The position numbers were made by a program, and so were the translations under genes. The notes under the pieces are model-generated. The model made no database searches. It was not told the origin of the DNA and worked only from the letters and a program-made list of their open reading frames with translations. Below are positions 34,619 to 44,133 of a stretch of DNA of 64,000 bases, piece by piece. The first letter of the stretch is position 1, and every line of letters starts with the position of its first letter. Origin of the DNA: Halorussus pelagicus (lineage in GTDB: Archaea > Halobacteriota > Halobacteria > Halobacteriales > Haladaptataceae); contig NZ_CP035119.1 of NCBI RefSeq assembly GCF_004087835.1, positions 1,736,001 through 1,800,000 of the forward strand. The letters are read 5' to 3'.

Positions 34619-34960
34619 GTGCCAGAGGACGCATCGCTCGACGCCTTCGCGTCGCCCGACGAGGAGGCCGACGACGCCGAAAACAGCGACGCCGAGACGG
34701 ACGAATCGGAACTCGCCGACGCTGAACCGACCGATTCGGACGCGCCCGCTGGCGATTCGGCGACTGCCGAATCGCCAGCGGACTCGACGCCGACCGATTC
34801 CACCCCGACTGTCGAGGACGCCGACCCCGCCGTCTCGACCTACGGGTGGTCGCCGGAGGGCGGCGAGTGCGCCGACTGCGGCGCGTCGGCCGAGCGCCGC
34901 TGGCGGGCCGACGGCGAGCGACACGGCGCGCTGGTCTGTGCCGACTGCAAGGAGTGGTAG
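34619..34960 (+). CDS. haloarchaeal protein with disordered acidic region and C-terminal zinc ribbon
   Basis: The 113-residue protein has an acidic Asp/Glu/Ser/Thr-rich N-terminal two-thirds and a C-terminal module YGWSPEGGECADCG...LVCADCKEW with two CxxC pairs that should bind zinc. The start is GTG 34619, because an AT-rich CTACCCTTA lies about 30 nt upstream and PEDASLDAFASPDEEADD is the typical beginning of this haloarchaeal family. The function is unknown; nucleic acid or protein binding is likely for such zinc ribbons. Confidence 0.75.
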   Translation: MPEDASLDAFASPDEEADDAENSDAETDESELADAEPTDSDAPAGDSATAESPADSTPTDSTPTVEDADPAVSTYGWSPEGGECADCGASAERRWRADGERHGALVCADCKEW

Positions 34961-34990
34961 TCGTCGCGGGGCGCGCGGCGCGTCGCTTTT

Positions 34991-35599
34991 TCACTTCGGT
35001 TTCAGCAGGCGAGTCTCGATGTACGCGTCCAGTTCGTCGCGGGCGTCCCGCGTCGTCTCCGGGCAGTTGGTCGTCACGGAGTCGGTCATCGCGCCGTTGG
35101 CGAGCGTGAGCAGAAATCCGGCGGTCTGGTCGGGGTTCACCTCCCTGAAGGTGCCCTCCTCGATGCCATCCGCGATGATGTCGGCGATATGCTGGCGGAA
35201 AAACTGGTTGCTCCGAGTGAACTGCGCCTCGTAGTCGGTGTCGTGGACCGCCTGCGCGCGCAGTTCCACGACGACTCCGGCGAACTCCTCGCTCGGCCCG
35301 GCGTCCCCGGCGGCGAACGCCCCGACGAACGACCGGAGTCGTTCGTCGGCGCGCGCGCCCTCCCCGAGGGGCACGCCCTCCTCGAAGTAGTCGAGGACGA
35401 ACCCCAGGAAATCGACCAGCAGGTCGTCTTTCCCGTCGTGGTGGTGATAGAGCAGTGACTTGCTCTTGTCGAACTCGTCGGCGATGCGTTGAATCGTCAG
35501 GTCGGCGTAGCCGTACTCAACGAGCGCCTGATAGGTGGCTTCCATGATGGCCACGCGGGTGTCGTCGGCCGAGTCGTCGAAGAGACCATCGGGCGGCAT
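34991..35599 (-). CDS. TetR-family transcription regulator
   Basis: A 202-residue regulator. Residues about 15-65 are the TetR helix-turn-helix (RVAIMEATYQALVEYGYADLTIQRIADEFDKSKSLLYHHHDGKDDLL split across two helices). The rest is the helical ligand-binding and dimerisation domain. TetR proteins usually repress a neighbouring transporter or enzyme gene, but none is adjacent here, so the target is unclear. The upstream region is AT-rich with GTTAAAG and AAATAAATA elements suitable as TATA boxes. Confidence 0.92.
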   Translation of the reverse strand: MPPDGLFDDSADDTRVAIMEATYQALVEYGYADLTIQRIADEFDKSKSLLYHHHDGKDDLLVDFLGFVLDYFEEGVPLGEGARADERLRSFVGAFAAGDAGPSEEFAGVVVELRAQAVHDTDYEAQFTRSNQFFRQHIADIIADGIEEGTFREVNPDQTAGFLLTLANGAMTDSVTTNCPETTRDARDELDAYIETRLLKPK

Positions 35600-35732
35600 G
35601 TGATTGGCGAAATCGTAGCACGGGGCGAACTTTAACTCTCGTATTTATTTGTTGTAACTTTCAACTTCGAGCTAGAAATGGCGTGAATCGAAAGACGTTG
35701 GAGACGTCGGCGTTCGACCGACGCGAAGCGTC

Positions 35733-36299
35733 TCACCGAGTCGTCTCTCGGGATGGCTTCGATATCTCGCGGTCGTCGCTGACCGACTGCTCGCCGCGAC
35801 TCGACGATTCGTCGTCGCCTAAATCCTCGGTTTCGGGCGTACTCAGTTCGTCCAGCGCGCACTCGGCGCAGTAGGAGTTGCGGCCCGCCGACGCCGTGAG
35901 AACCGGAACTCCGGCGAGGACGTACTCTTCGCGGTAGCGACGCACGACCCCGCGCTCGACGCCCGCGCCGCACCGCACGCACTGCTCCGGGTGGGTTTCG
36001 TGGGGTCGAACGACGCGCTGGTCTACCGTCGTCGCCCGCCCGAACCGACCGATTCCGTGACGCCGTTCGATTCGATCGCGGAGTCCCGGATGGACAGATA
36101 CGCCCAAAGCGAGAAAGAGGGCCGAAAACACCGTGAGGACCGCGAGCGGACCGACCGCCGCGCGACTGCTGAACGCGTGGGCGACGACGCTGACCGCGGC
36201 CGCCAGACCTAGAAGAATAGAAAGCCAGCCAGCGATTTCGTACAGGATACCGGAGATAACCTCTGCCAGCGGTTCTTCCCGACGGGCGTCAGTGGCCAT
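35733..36299 (-). CDS. membrane protein with zinc-ribbon domain
   Basis: A 188-residue protein with two N-terminal membrane segments (GWLSILLGLAAAVSVVAHAF and GPLAVLTVFSALFLALGVSV) followed by a cytosolic zinc module: CVRCGAGVERGVVRRY and SYCAECALDEL supply four cysteines. The C-terminus is Ser/Asp-rich and probably disordered. It is divergent from the moxR operon, with a 12-bp palindrome in between that could control one or both. I do not recognise the family. Confidence 0.75.
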   Translation of the reverse strand: MATDARREEPLAEVISGILYEIAGWLSILLGLAAAVSVVAHAFSSRAAVGPLAVLTVFSALFLALGVSVHPGLRDRIERRHGIGRFGRATTVDQRVVRPHETHPEQCVRCGAGVERGVVRRYREEYVLAGVPVLTASAGRNSYCAECALDELSTPETEDLGDDESSSRGEQSVSDDREISKPSRETTR

Positions 36300-36370
36300 A
36301 CGGGTCGAACGCGCTCTTGGCCCGTAATTCTTGTTCTTCTCCCGTCACGTATCACTCGTCGGGAATCGAG

Positions 36371-36382
36371 TGGTAATTACCA
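36371..36382. promoter_or_regulatory. perfect 12-bp palindrome upstream of moxR operon
   Basis: TGGTAATTACCA is a perfect palindrome in the 209-nt gap between the divergent membrane-zinc-ribbon gene (start 36299) and moxR (start 36509). Size and symmetry fit a dimeric regulator site. No further copy was noticed in the gap. Confidence 0.4.
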
Positions 36383-36508
36383 AACAGGTTATCGCCGGGA
36401 CAAAAGTTTCAAAGGTGGCCCCGAAACGTACGTGTAGTACCCGCACGCTTCGGCGGCCGACGGTCCGGTCGCCGACTGTTCCGCCCTCTGCGTGCAGACC
36501 ACCAATCC

Positions 36509-37486
36509 ATGACGGAAGCTAACTCCCCTCAGCGACGAACCGACGCGTCACCCGACCCGCTCCCGGTAGACGAGGCGGCCGCCGTCGCCGAGCGCGTGGT
36601 CGAGAACGTCGAGCGGGTCATCGTGGGCCACCACGACGTGACCGAACACATCGTCACGGCCATTCTCGCTCAGGGCCACCTCCTGCTTGACGACGTGCCC
36701 GGCGTCGGCAAGACGATGCTCGCCCGGTCGCTCGCCCGCTCCATCGACTGTGAGTTCTCGCGGGTCCAGTTCACGCCCGACCTAATGCCGACCGACGTGA
36801 CCGGCGTCAACGTCTTCGACGAGCGCACGCGGGAGTTCGAGTTCCGGCCCGGTCCCGTCTTCGGCAACGTGGTCCTCGCCGACGAAATCAATCGCGCGCC
36901 GCCCAAAACCCAGTCGGCCCTGCTGGAGGCGATGGAGGAGACCCAAGTCACCGTGGACGGCGAGAGCTACGAACTCGACCAACCCTTCACCGTCATCGCT
37001 ACCCAGAACGACGTGGAGGCCGACCGAACCTACGACCTCCCCATCGCCGAGGTGGACCGATTCACCAAGCGCCTGACGCTGGGCTACCCCTCCCCTGAGG
37101 ACGAGTCGGAGGTCCTGCGTCGCGTGACCGGCGGCCACCCCATCGACGAGTTGGAGTCGGTTGCGACCGCCGAGGACGTGCTGGCCGCCCGCGAAACCGT
37201 CGAGAACGTCACCGCCGAGGCCGCCGTCCGGGAGTACGTCACCCGACTAGCCAACTACACCCGCGACCACGCCGACCTCGGCGTGAGTCCCCGCGGGTCC
37301 ATCGCGCTCCTCCGGTCGGCCCAAGCCCGCGCGGTCTTGGAGGGCCGCGACTACGTGATTCCCGACGACGTGCAGTCCGAGGCCGAGAGCGTCCTCGCCC
37401 ACCGAGTCCGGACCGGCGCGGCGTCGGGCGGGAAGTCTGGTCGGGAACTGATAACTGAGGCCGTCGAGTCGGTTCCGGTGGAGTGA
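36509..37486 (+). CDS. MoxR-family AAA+ ATPase
   Basis: The 325-residue protein is a MoxR-type AAA+ chaperone: VIVGHHDVTEHIVTAILAQG, Walker A DVPGVGKTML, Walker B VLADEINRAPPKTQ, sensor 1 VIATQNDVEADRTYDL and the lid domain around GVSPRGSIALLRSAQA. MoxR ATPases remodel or insert cofactors into target protein complexes, usually with a DUF58/VWA partner. The next gene starts 1 nt after its stop and is DUF58, followed by a membrane transglutaminase; this trio is a widespread conserved cluster. Confidence 0.94.
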   Translation: MTEANSPQRRTDASPDPLPVDEAAAVAERVVENVERVIVGHHDVTEHIVTAILAQGHLLLDDVPGVGKTMLARSLARSIDCEFSRVQFTPDLMPTDVTGVNVFDERTREFEFRPGPVFGNVVLADEINRAPPKTQSALLEAMEETQVTVDGESYELDQPFTVIATQNDVEADRTYDLPIAEVDRFTKRLTLGYPSPEDESEVLRRVTGGHPIDELESVATAEDVLAARETVENVTAEAAVREYVTRLANYTRDHADLGVSPRGSIALLRSAQARAVLEGRDYVIPDDVQSEAESVLAHRVRTGAASGGKSGRELITEAVESVPVE

Positions 37487-37487
37487 G

Positions 37488-38621
37488 ATGCTGACCCGAC
37501 GCGGATGGGCGCTCGCGGCCGTCGCGGTCGTCGGCTTCTCGATGGCCGCGTGGTTCAGCGCCCGCTCGTTGAACGCGGTGGTCGGTCCCGTCGCGGTCGC
37601 ACTCGTCGCGGGCTACGCGCAGGTCCGGTACGCGGGACAACTGGAACTCCGAACCGAGACGCCCGAGTACGGATTCGCCGGAGAGACGGTCTCGGTCGCG
37701 CTCGACTTCGAGGCCCCGACGCCGTTGGCCGCGACGGTCCGCCTCGACGCCGACGACGGTCTCGACGTGGCGGACACCGAAGTCGAGACGACCATCGCCG
37801 ACGAGTCGCTGGCGTTCGACGTGACGCTCCGGGAGCGCGGCGTCCGGTCGGTCGGCCCGGTCGAAGTCGTCGCCGAGGACGTACTCGGCGTCTGGTCGGA
37901 GACCTACACCTACCCCGTCAGCAACGACCTTGTGGTGTTCCCCGAGATTCACCACCTGCACGACGCGGGCGACCTCGCGGCGCTCCGCCGGGAGTTCGGC
38001 ATCGGCGGGCGCGACCGGTTCGACCAACTCCGGGAGTACGAGCGCGGCGATCCGCTCCGGGACGTTCACTGGAAGTCCAGCGCCAAGCGCGCGGCCGACG
38101 ACCTCGTGGTGATGGAGTTCGAGACCGAGACCGACCGCGAACGGGTCGAACTGCTCGCGGAGGCCGAGGGCGGCCGGATGGACGACGTGGCTGCGGCGGC
38201 CGCGAGCGTCTTGACCCACCTGCTCGACGCCGGACTCGCAGTCGGTCTGACTGTCCCCGGTGGTCGGGTCGAACCCGACGCGGGACCGGACCACCGCACC
38301 GAACTGCTGACCCTGTTAGCCCGGACCTATCCCGGCACGGTCGGCGACTCGCGCCGGGAGGGGACCGACGTTCTCGTCCGCTCGGACGCCGAGGACGACG
38401 ACGTGCTGGTCACCGTTGGCGACCGGACCGTCACGTTCGGACAACTGTCCGGCGGGCGCGAGCGGTCCGCGAGCGGCGACGGCGCTGGTGAACACCGGGA
38501 CTTAGGCGCTCGGGGGTCGGCAGACACCGGTGGCCCGAGCGACACCGCGGACTCGACGGACACCGACACGACCGCCGTCACCGACGGCGGGGCGGCGTTC
38601 GCCGGAGGTGAGTCGAAGTGA
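37488..38621 (+). CDS. DUF58 (VWA-like) membrane-anchored protein
   Basis: A 377-residue protein with two N-terminal membrane segments (ALAAVAVVGFSMAAWF and AVVGPVAVALVAGYAQV), a beta domain and the DUF58 core, including RDRFDQLREYERGDPLRDVHWKSSAKRA split at its conserved Gly-Asp-Pro. The VWA-like domain often lacks full metal binding. The C-terminal 80 residues are Asp/Thr/Gly-rich and disordered. It is the expected client or partner of the MoxR ATPase encoded one base upstream. Its last codons overlap the start of the transglutaminase gene (GTGA overlap). Confidence 0.92.
   Translation: MLTRRGWALAAVAVVGFSMAAWFSARSLNAVVGPVAVALVAGYAQVRYAGQLELRTETPEYGFAGETVSVALDFEAPTPLAATVRLDADDGLDVADTEVETTIADESLAFDVTLRERGVRSVGPVEVVAEDVLGVWSETYTYPVSNDLVVFPEIHHLHDAGDLAALRREFGIGGRDRFDQLREYERGDPLRDVHWKSSAKRAADDLVVMEFETETDRERVELLAEAEGGRMDDVAAAAASVLTHLLDAGLAVGLTVPGGRVEPDAGPDHRTELLTLLARTYPGTVGDSRREGTDVLVRSDAEDDDVLVTVGDRTVTFGQLSGGRERSASGDGAGEHRDLGARGSADTGGPSDTADSTDTDTTAVTDGGAAFAGGESK
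38604..38611 (+). promoter_or_regulatory. Shine-Dalgarno sequence of the transglutaminase gene
   Basis: GGAGGTGA, a perfect 8-base match to the archaeal 16S rRNA 3' end, lies inside the DUF58 gene 6 nt before GTG 38618. It decides that start codon. The identical sequence and spacing precede both tiny peptide ORFs at 50490 and 50697. Confidence 0.85.
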
Positions 38622-40891
38622 GCGCGGACGGCGCGGTCGGCCGCGCGCTCGAACTGGGCGACGCGACGGTGTCGTACCACTGGCTCGCGGTCGGGTCGCT
38701 GGGCGTCACGGCGGCGGCGTACCTGAGCGTCCTCTTCCACGTCACCGACGTGGTGGGCGGGACGACGACGCTGGTCGCGCTCCTCGTCGTGACGCTCCTC
38801 GCCGGGGCGGCGACTGCCCGGCGACTCCGCCCGCTTCAGGCCGCCGCGCTCGCGGCCGTCCTGCTGGCGGTCGGACTCGTCGGCTACTACCTCGCGGTGC
38901 CGAGTACGTATCTGGTCGCGTTCTCGCTCGAAAAGGTCGTCGGCGACAACATCGCGCTGTTGACGGGACTGTCGGTCCTCCGGATGACCGAGGTCGGCGC
39001 GTGGGCGCTCGGAGTCGCCCCGGCGATGGTGTTCGCGCCGTGGTATCTCGTCCTCCGGCGTCGTTACGCGCTGGCGGTCGGCGCGGCCGGGACCGCGCTG
39101 GGCTTTTTCGTGCTGACCGGCGACCTCGGCCAGTTCGCCACGCTCGTCGGGACGCTCGGGACCGCCGCGACCCTCGGCTTCGGAACCTTGGCGCGCCGGG
39201 GCGGGACCGCCGCGCAGGTCGATACGCTGGCGGTCGTGCTGGTCGGGATGGTGGTGCTGTCCTCGACGGTCAGCATCGTGCCCGGCGGCGCGGCGAGTCC
39301 CATCCTGCCGGGCGGCGGCGCGAGTACCCCGACCGTCGAGGACGCGTTCGTCACCAACGACGAGCGCATGTCGATTCAGGGGTCGATTCGTCTCTCGCCG
39401 AAGGTCCGGTTCTCGGTCGAATCGGACGAGCGGAACTACTGGCGGGTGGCGGCCTACGACCGCTACGACGGCAACGGCTGGATTCGGACCGGCGACGCCA
39501 CCGACTACCGCTCGCGGGCCGGGCCGCCCGGTCCGACGCGCACCGTTGAGCAGACCGTCACGGTCGAGACCGAGCGGATGGGCGCGATGCCCGCGGCGTG
39601 GAAGCCGACTCGGTTGGTCGCGGGCGACCGCGACAACACCCGCATCAGCTCGCTCGGGGCGTACGACCCTGTGGGCGCGCTCCGGCAGGGCGAGTCCTAC
39701 ACGGTCGAGAGTCGCGTCCTCAACGTTACCGACAGGCAACTCCGACTAGCTGGCACCGACTACCCCGAGTACGTCGAGAACCGCTATCTCCAACTACCGG
39801 GCAGTTCGGCCGACCGCATCCGACAGCGGACGAACCGAATCACCGCGGCGGCGAACGCGACGACGCCGTACGAGAAAGCCGAGACCGTCGAGCGGTGGCT
39901 GGAGACCAACAAGGACTACTCCCAGAACGTCTCTCGACCGGACGGCAACATCGCCGAGAGCTTCATCTTCGACATGGAGGCGGGCTACTGCACCTACTAC
40001 GCCACCGCGATGGTGTCGATGCTCCGGACCCAAGACGTTCCCGCCCGGTTCGTCGTGGGCTACACGCCCGGCGAGCGCGTCGCCGAGGACGAGTGGGTCG
40101 TTCGCGGACTCGACTCCCACGCGTGGGTCGAAATCTACGTCCCGGAGATGGGATGGGTGAAGTTCGACCCCACGCCCGGCGGCTCGCGCCAACAGGTCGA
40201 GAACAATCGCGTCGAGCAGGCCCGCCAGAACAACGTCTCGGACGTTGACACCGACGAGAGCGCACAATCGACGTGGACGCCCACGACGACCGAGACGACG
40301 ACGGTCGCCGACGACCCCGAGACGACCGCCGCCGGGAACGAGACGACCGGTCCGGACACGTCGAGTCCCGGTCTCGAAGACCGACAACCCATCAATCCCG
40401 ACGAGGGCCTGAACGGAACCGACGGGTTCACCACCAGCGACGGAACCGGGCCGGGAGGCGACTCCGGGGACGAGGGCGGCGGGATTCCGATTTCTGCGCC
40501 GTCGCGCGAACAGGCGGTGCTGGGCGCGCTCGTGGTCGTGGGCCTGCTCGCAGTCGCGCGCCGGACCGGCCTACTGGACCGCGCGCGACGGGCGGTCTGG
40601 CTCCGGTGGCAACCCCGCCGGGACCCCGAGACCGACGTGAACCGGGCGTTCGACAGGCTCGAACGACTGCTCGCCGGGGAGTACCGCGAGCGCGAACCGG
40701 GCGAGACGCGCCGCGAGTACCTCGCGGCGCTGGAGACCCGCTACGGTCTCGACGACCGGGCCGAGCGCGTCGGGACCATCTACGAGCGAGTCCGCTACGC
40801 CGGAGCGGTCGAGGACGGTCTCGCCGAGGAAGCGGTGGCGCTAGTGGACGAACTCGTCCGAGACCGCCGGGGACTCTTTGGCGAGCGGTGA
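38618..40891 (+). CDS. TgpA-like membrane transglutaminase
   Basis: The 757-residue protein has six or more N-terminal membrane helices (about 20-210), an extracellular transglutaminase-like domain with a Cys-His-Asp triad (Cys458 in EAGYCTYYATAM, His501 in DSHAWVEIYV, Asp517 in VKFDPTPGG), a Thr/Asp-rich linker, another membrane helix (AVLGALVVVGLLAVA) and a cytosolic C-terminal DUF4129-like domain. It matches the DUF3488/TgpA family, whose bacterial members are essential surface proteins. It probably crosslinks or cleaves surface proteins. It is the third gene of the MoxR-DUF58-TgpA operon, and translation is coupled by the GTGA overlap and a strong ribosome binding site. Confidence 0.93.
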   Translation: MSADGAVGRALELGDATVSYHWLAVGSLGVTAAAYLSVLFHVTDVVGGTTTLVALLVVTLLAGAATARRLRPLQAAALAAVLLAVGLVGYYLAVPSTYLVAFSLEKVVGDNIALLTGLSVLRMTEVGAWALGVAPAMVFAPWYLVLRRRYALAVGAAGTALGFFVLTGDLGQFATLVGTLGTAATLGFGTLARRGGTAAQVDTLAVVLVGMVVLSSTVSIVPGGAASPILPGGGASTPTVEDAFVTNDERMSIQGSIRLSPKVRFSVESDERNYWRVAAYDRYDGNGWIRTGDATDYRSRAGPPGPTRTVEQTVTVETERMGAMPAAWKPTRLVAGDRDNTRISSLGAYDPVGALRQGESYTVESRVLNVTDRQLRLAGTDYPEYVENRYLQLPGSSADRIRQRTNRITAAANATTPYEKAETVERWLETNKDYSQNVSRPDGNIAESFIFDMEAGYCTYYATAMVSMLRTQDVPARFVVGYTPGERVAEDEWVVRGLDSHAWVEIYVPEMGWVKFDPTPGGSRQQVENNRVEQARQNNVSDVDTDESAQSTWTPTTTETTTVADDPETTAAGNETTGPDTSSPGLEDRQPINPDEGLNGTDGFTTSDGTGPGGDSGDEGGGIPISAPSREQAVLGALVVVGLLAVARRTGLLDRARRAVWLRWQPRRDPETDVNRAFDRLERLLAGEYREREPGETRREYLAALETRYGLDDRAERVGTIYERVRYAGAVEDGLAEEAVALVDELVRDRRGLFGER

Positions 40892-41011
40892 GAGTTCGAC
40901 GGGGAGTGGAGTCTGGCGGGCGCCGACGCCGTGGCAGGCGGTGAGACGCCGCAGCGTCGCCCCGAGCGGTCGCGTTCTCGTTCGGTTTTTCTCGCGAGTC
41001 AGGTCGGGTAA

Positions 41012-41350
<339 letters not shown>

Positions 41351-41582
41351 CCTCGCGTCGGTTTTGCGCTGTGTTATAGGGTCAACGAGTAACTACCACA
41401 ATCTGGCCGGGCGATTGCGGCCTGTCGCTCCTCGGCGTCGCCGCGCTCGGCCATCTCCGTCGTTCCTTACCACCGAGAGAGCTATCTTTTCCAATGCTCG
41501 TTCAGGTCTCAGACGCTCGTTCCGCCCTCGGTCGAACCTGACCGTCGGTAGATACTTTTCGGTCTCGGTCGTACTCGCGTCC

Positions 41583-41675
41583 ATGAGTTCCCGCTCGGAC
41601 GCCGATTTCGACGACGGAGAGAAAAACGAACTCCTCGACCGCATCGTGAACTTCCTCGCCACGTCCCTCCCGTAG
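41583..41675 (+). CDS. possible 30-residue small protein
   Basis: A short ORF beginning MSSRSDADFDDGEKNELLD and ending FLATSLP has an acidic N-terminus and an amphipathic C-terminal helix. AGATACTTTT at about 41548-41557 lies roughly 30 nt upstream, allowing a leaderless transcript. The acidic composition is haloarchaeal-like. The flanking stretches 41351-41582 and 41676-41802 show nothing else. Confidence 0.4.
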   Translation: MSSRSDADFDDGEKNELLDRIVNFLATSLP

Positions 41676-41802
41676 CGCGCCAGAGGGTCGTCGGAGCGCG
41701 GCGCGACGCCGATGACGCCCGAGCGACGCCACCGCCAGATGAGCGAAGACGGCACCGAGCGAGGACGAAACCAAGTAGTCCCCGGCCGCCGAACGCCCGG
41801 CT

Positions 41803-42213
41803 ATGGAGACTCACGGCTTTCTCGCACCCGAGACGGAAACCGAGGCCCGCGACCGCTACGAGGCGGTCGGCCCGGCGGCCCAGACCGTCGTCAAGGAAAC
41901 CGCGAAAGCGATGCAGTTCGCGCCCGACGAGTACGACAAGCGCGTGACCGGCGAGGTCATCGAGACCGCCCGCGACGCCCTGTTCGCGTCGCTTCTCGAA
42001 GTTCGGACCGGCACGCGAGAGGAGTACGAGGAGTGGCTGGCTGACCGCGACCGCGAGGTACTCGAAGAGGGCGCGGAGAACGTCGATAACGTCGCGTGGC
42101 ACGACGCGCTCGGCGAGACCGCGGTCGCCGCGACCTACCAGAGCGAGGAGCGCGCGGCGGTGGCGACCCTCCGACGGCAGGCGTTCGGGCGCGTCTACCG
42201 AGAGTTGCTGTAA
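41803..42213 (+). CDS. DUF5809-like conserved haloarchaeal protein
   Basis: A 136-residue, all-helical, acidic cytosolic protein beginning METHGFLAPETETEARDRY. It contains AAQTVVKETAKAMQF and ALGETAVAATYQSEERAAVATL. It matches what I recall of the haloarchaeal DUF5809 family; function unknown. It is convergent with the DtxR-family regulator gene, 9 nt apart. Confidence 0.8.
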   Translation: METHGFLAPETETEARDRYEAVGPAAQTVVKETAKAMQFAPDEYDKRVTGEVIETARDALFASLLEVRTGTREEYEEWLADRDREVLEEGAENVDNVAWHDALGETAVAATYQSEERAAVATLRRQAFGRVYRELL

Positions 42214-42222
42214 GGTCGCCGC

Positions 42223-42714
42223 TTAGGACTGGGACTCGGACTCGACGCGCTCGGCGGTCGTTTGTACCTCGTCGCTACACTCGCTGTACTCGTCGTGGGG
42301 CGCGCGACACTTCCCGTCGCAGGGGTGGTCCACGAGGTCCTTGAGGCGATGGGCCGCCTCCTCGGAGAGGACCTGCCCGAGCGCGCGGGGGTCCGGCGCG
42401 TCATCCTTGTCGGTCTCGCGGAGCGTCGCCACGTCCACATCGAGGTCGTCTTTGAGGAAGTTCTCGGCGACGCAGCGCCGCCACGCGAACTCGCGGGCGG
42501 CCGACTCGCCCTCGCCAGTGAGGACGACGCCCTCGTACTTCTCGTAGTCGGCGAGTTCCCGGTCGGCCAACGTCGTGACCATGTTGGTGACGCTCGCGTC
42601 GCTCACGTCCAGCACCGCGGCGAGTTCGCCGGTCTCGGCCCGCCGGTCGGTCTCGGCAGTGAGCAGGTGGATGGCCCGGAGGTAGCGCCCGACGCTTTCG
42701 GATACCTCGGTCAT
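42223..42714 (-). CDS. DtxR-family metal-dependent transcription regulator
   Basis: The 163-residue protein has the DtxR/MntR winged helix (SVGRYLRAIHLLTAETDRR, ELAAVLDVSDASVTNMVTTLA, then YEKYEGVVLTGEGE) and the metal-binding dimerisation domain (FLKDDLDVD). The expected C-terminal SH3/FeoA-like domain is absent. The tail instead has HPCDGKCRAPHDEYSEC with extra cysteines and histidines. It likely senses Fe(II) or Mn(II). The TATA box 28 nt upstream fits a leaderless ATG. Confidence 0.9.
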   Translation of the reverse strand: MTEVSESVGRYLRAIHLLTAETDRRAETGELAAVLDVSDASVTNMVTTLADRELADYEKYEGVVLTGEGESAAREFAWRRCVAENFLKDDLDVDVATLRETDKDDAPDPRALGQVLSEEAAHRLKDLVDHPCDGKCRAPHDEYSECSDEVQTTAERVESESQS

Positions 42715-42738
42715 GCTACTAGCGTAGTTGTGAGAGGG

Positions 42739-42746
42739 TATAATTT
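42739..42746 (-). promoter_or_regulatory. TATA box of the DtxR-family gene
   Basis: On the minus strand AAATTATA is centred about 28 nt from the ATG at 42714, so transcription should begin at or next to the start codon. Confidence 0.7.
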
Positions 42747-42945
42747 TGTTCCCGGATACCTACGGGACGCGAGTTGATACTGTCGTGCAACGGTGGAGGA
42801 CGAGTGAGAGCTAGCTATTGCCGACACCACTCATACCCCATCCCCACCGCATCAGCCACGCGCCGACCGTAAAGTGGTGAAACTCCGAGGTAGCACCGTC
42901 TCCGAAGTAGCCACGTTTTAGCCCTCTGACCCCGACCCAGTTCCC

Positions 42946-43476
42946 ATGAGCGACGACTGGCGCGTCATCGAGTCGGTCGAAGAGTACGAAACCGTGTGGT
43001 ACACCGGCGGCTACGACCTCGTGGAGCAACCCGACGGGTCCACGAAGCGCTACTACTGGGCCGAACTTCCGCCCGCGGTCGTTATTTTGGCCGTCACCGA
43101 CGGACAGGTCGTCTTCGTCGAGCAGTACCGACCAGTCATCCGCGAGGAGTGTCTGGAGTGTCCGGCCGGAATCGTGGAGGACGGCGAGTCCTACACCGAG
43201 GCCGGAGCGCGCGAGTTGCGCGAGGAGACCGGCTTCGACCCCGCGGGCATCAGCCTGCTGGAGGACTTCTACTGCTCGACCGGCGTCCTGCGCCACGAGC
43301 GAGGCATCGTCTTCGCGGAGGGACTGACCCCCGTCGAGCGCGAACTGGACAGCAACGAGTTCCTCTCGGTCCGAGCCATGCCCGTCGAGGACGCCCTTGA
43401 CGCCGCACGCGAGGACCCGGCAAACGACGCCACCATCGAGGCGCTCCTGCTTGCCGAGAAGGAGGGCCTGCTCTGA
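42946..43476 (+). CDS. NUDIX hydrolase (ADP-ribose pyrophosphatase-like)
   Basis: A 176-residue NUDIX protein. The NUDIX box runs from CPAGIVEDGESYTEAGARELREETGF. VVFVEQYRPVIREECLECPAG is the usual preceding region of ADP-ribose and nucleoside-diphosphate-sugar pyrophosphatases. It therefore probably hydrolyses ADP-ribose or a related compound. CGTTTTAG at about 42913-42920 lies about 29 nt upstream as a TATA-like element. Confidence 0.9.
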   Translation: MSDDWRVIESVEEYETVWYTGGYDLVEQPDGSTKRYYWAELPPAVVILAVTDGQVVFVEQYRPVIREECLECPAGIVEDGESYTEAGARELREETGFDPAGISLLEDFYCSTGVLRHERGIVFAEGLTPVERELDSNEFLSVRAMPVEDALDAAREDPANDATIEALLLAEKEGLL

Positions 43477-43485
43477 GGGGGGACC

Positions 43486-44133
43486 TCACGACTCCGTGAC
43501 CAGCGTCCGCGCGATGAGTTTCGACTCGGCGCGGCGCATCCGCCCGGACACCGCGGTGGGCGACAGGCCCAGTTCCTCGGAGAGTTCTTCCAGAGTGATG
43601 TCGCGCGGTTCTTCGAAGTAGCCGCGTTCGAGCGCGGTCAGTAGCGTCTCGCGTTGCTCGGGCGTCAATCCGTAGTTCCCGTCGGCGGCGAGTTCGGTCA
43701 GCGTGTGGAGTCGCCGCAGTTCCAGCGAGATGTCGCGTTCGACGCACTTCGATTGGAACGCCCGCACGTCGTCGTGGTCCGCGAACCGGAGTTCGAACCG
43801 CCACGCGTCGTCCTGCCCGCTGGCCTCCAACACGGTGGCGTCGGTGGCCCGGAGGATTCGCCCGAGGTCGGTCGTGCCCTCGGCCCACACTACCCGGTAG
43901 AGAACGCGGTCGTCTATGCCTTCGACTCGCTCCAGCGACTCCACGACCGACTGCTCGCGGACCGTCTCGGCGAACGCCGCCAGATTCGAACCCCACGCCC
44001 AGAAGAACGGCAGAATCTCTCTGCGGGTCGGCACGACCTTCTCCAACTCGACGCGCACGTTGGGGTGGGCCGCGAGCACGTCGCCCAGCGCGAACGCCTC
44101 CGCTGGCGTCGTGAACTCCGCGATGATGCTCAT
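43486..44133 (-). CDS. HTH-10 (Bat-type) transcription regulator
   Basis: A 215-residue regulator of the bacterio-opsin-activator family. Residues 1-150 form the BAT-type sensor (MSIIAEFTTPAEAFALGDVL). The C-terminal HTH-10 starts at LTPEQRETLLTALERGYFEE, with the helix-turn-helix TLEELSEELGLSPTAVSGRM. It is convergent with the NUDIX gene and divergent from the GNAT gene. The target and signal are unknown. Confidence 0.9.
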   Translation of the reverse strand: MSIIAEFTTPAEAFALGDVLAAHPNVRVELEKVVPTRREILPFFWAWGSNLAAFAETVREQSVVESLERVEGIDDRVLYRVVWAEGTTDLGRILRATDATVLEASGQDDAWRFELRFADHDDVRAFQSKCVERDISLELRRLHTLTELAADGNYGLTPEQRETLLTALERGYFEEPRDITLEELSEELGLSPTAVSGRMRRAESKLIARTLVTES

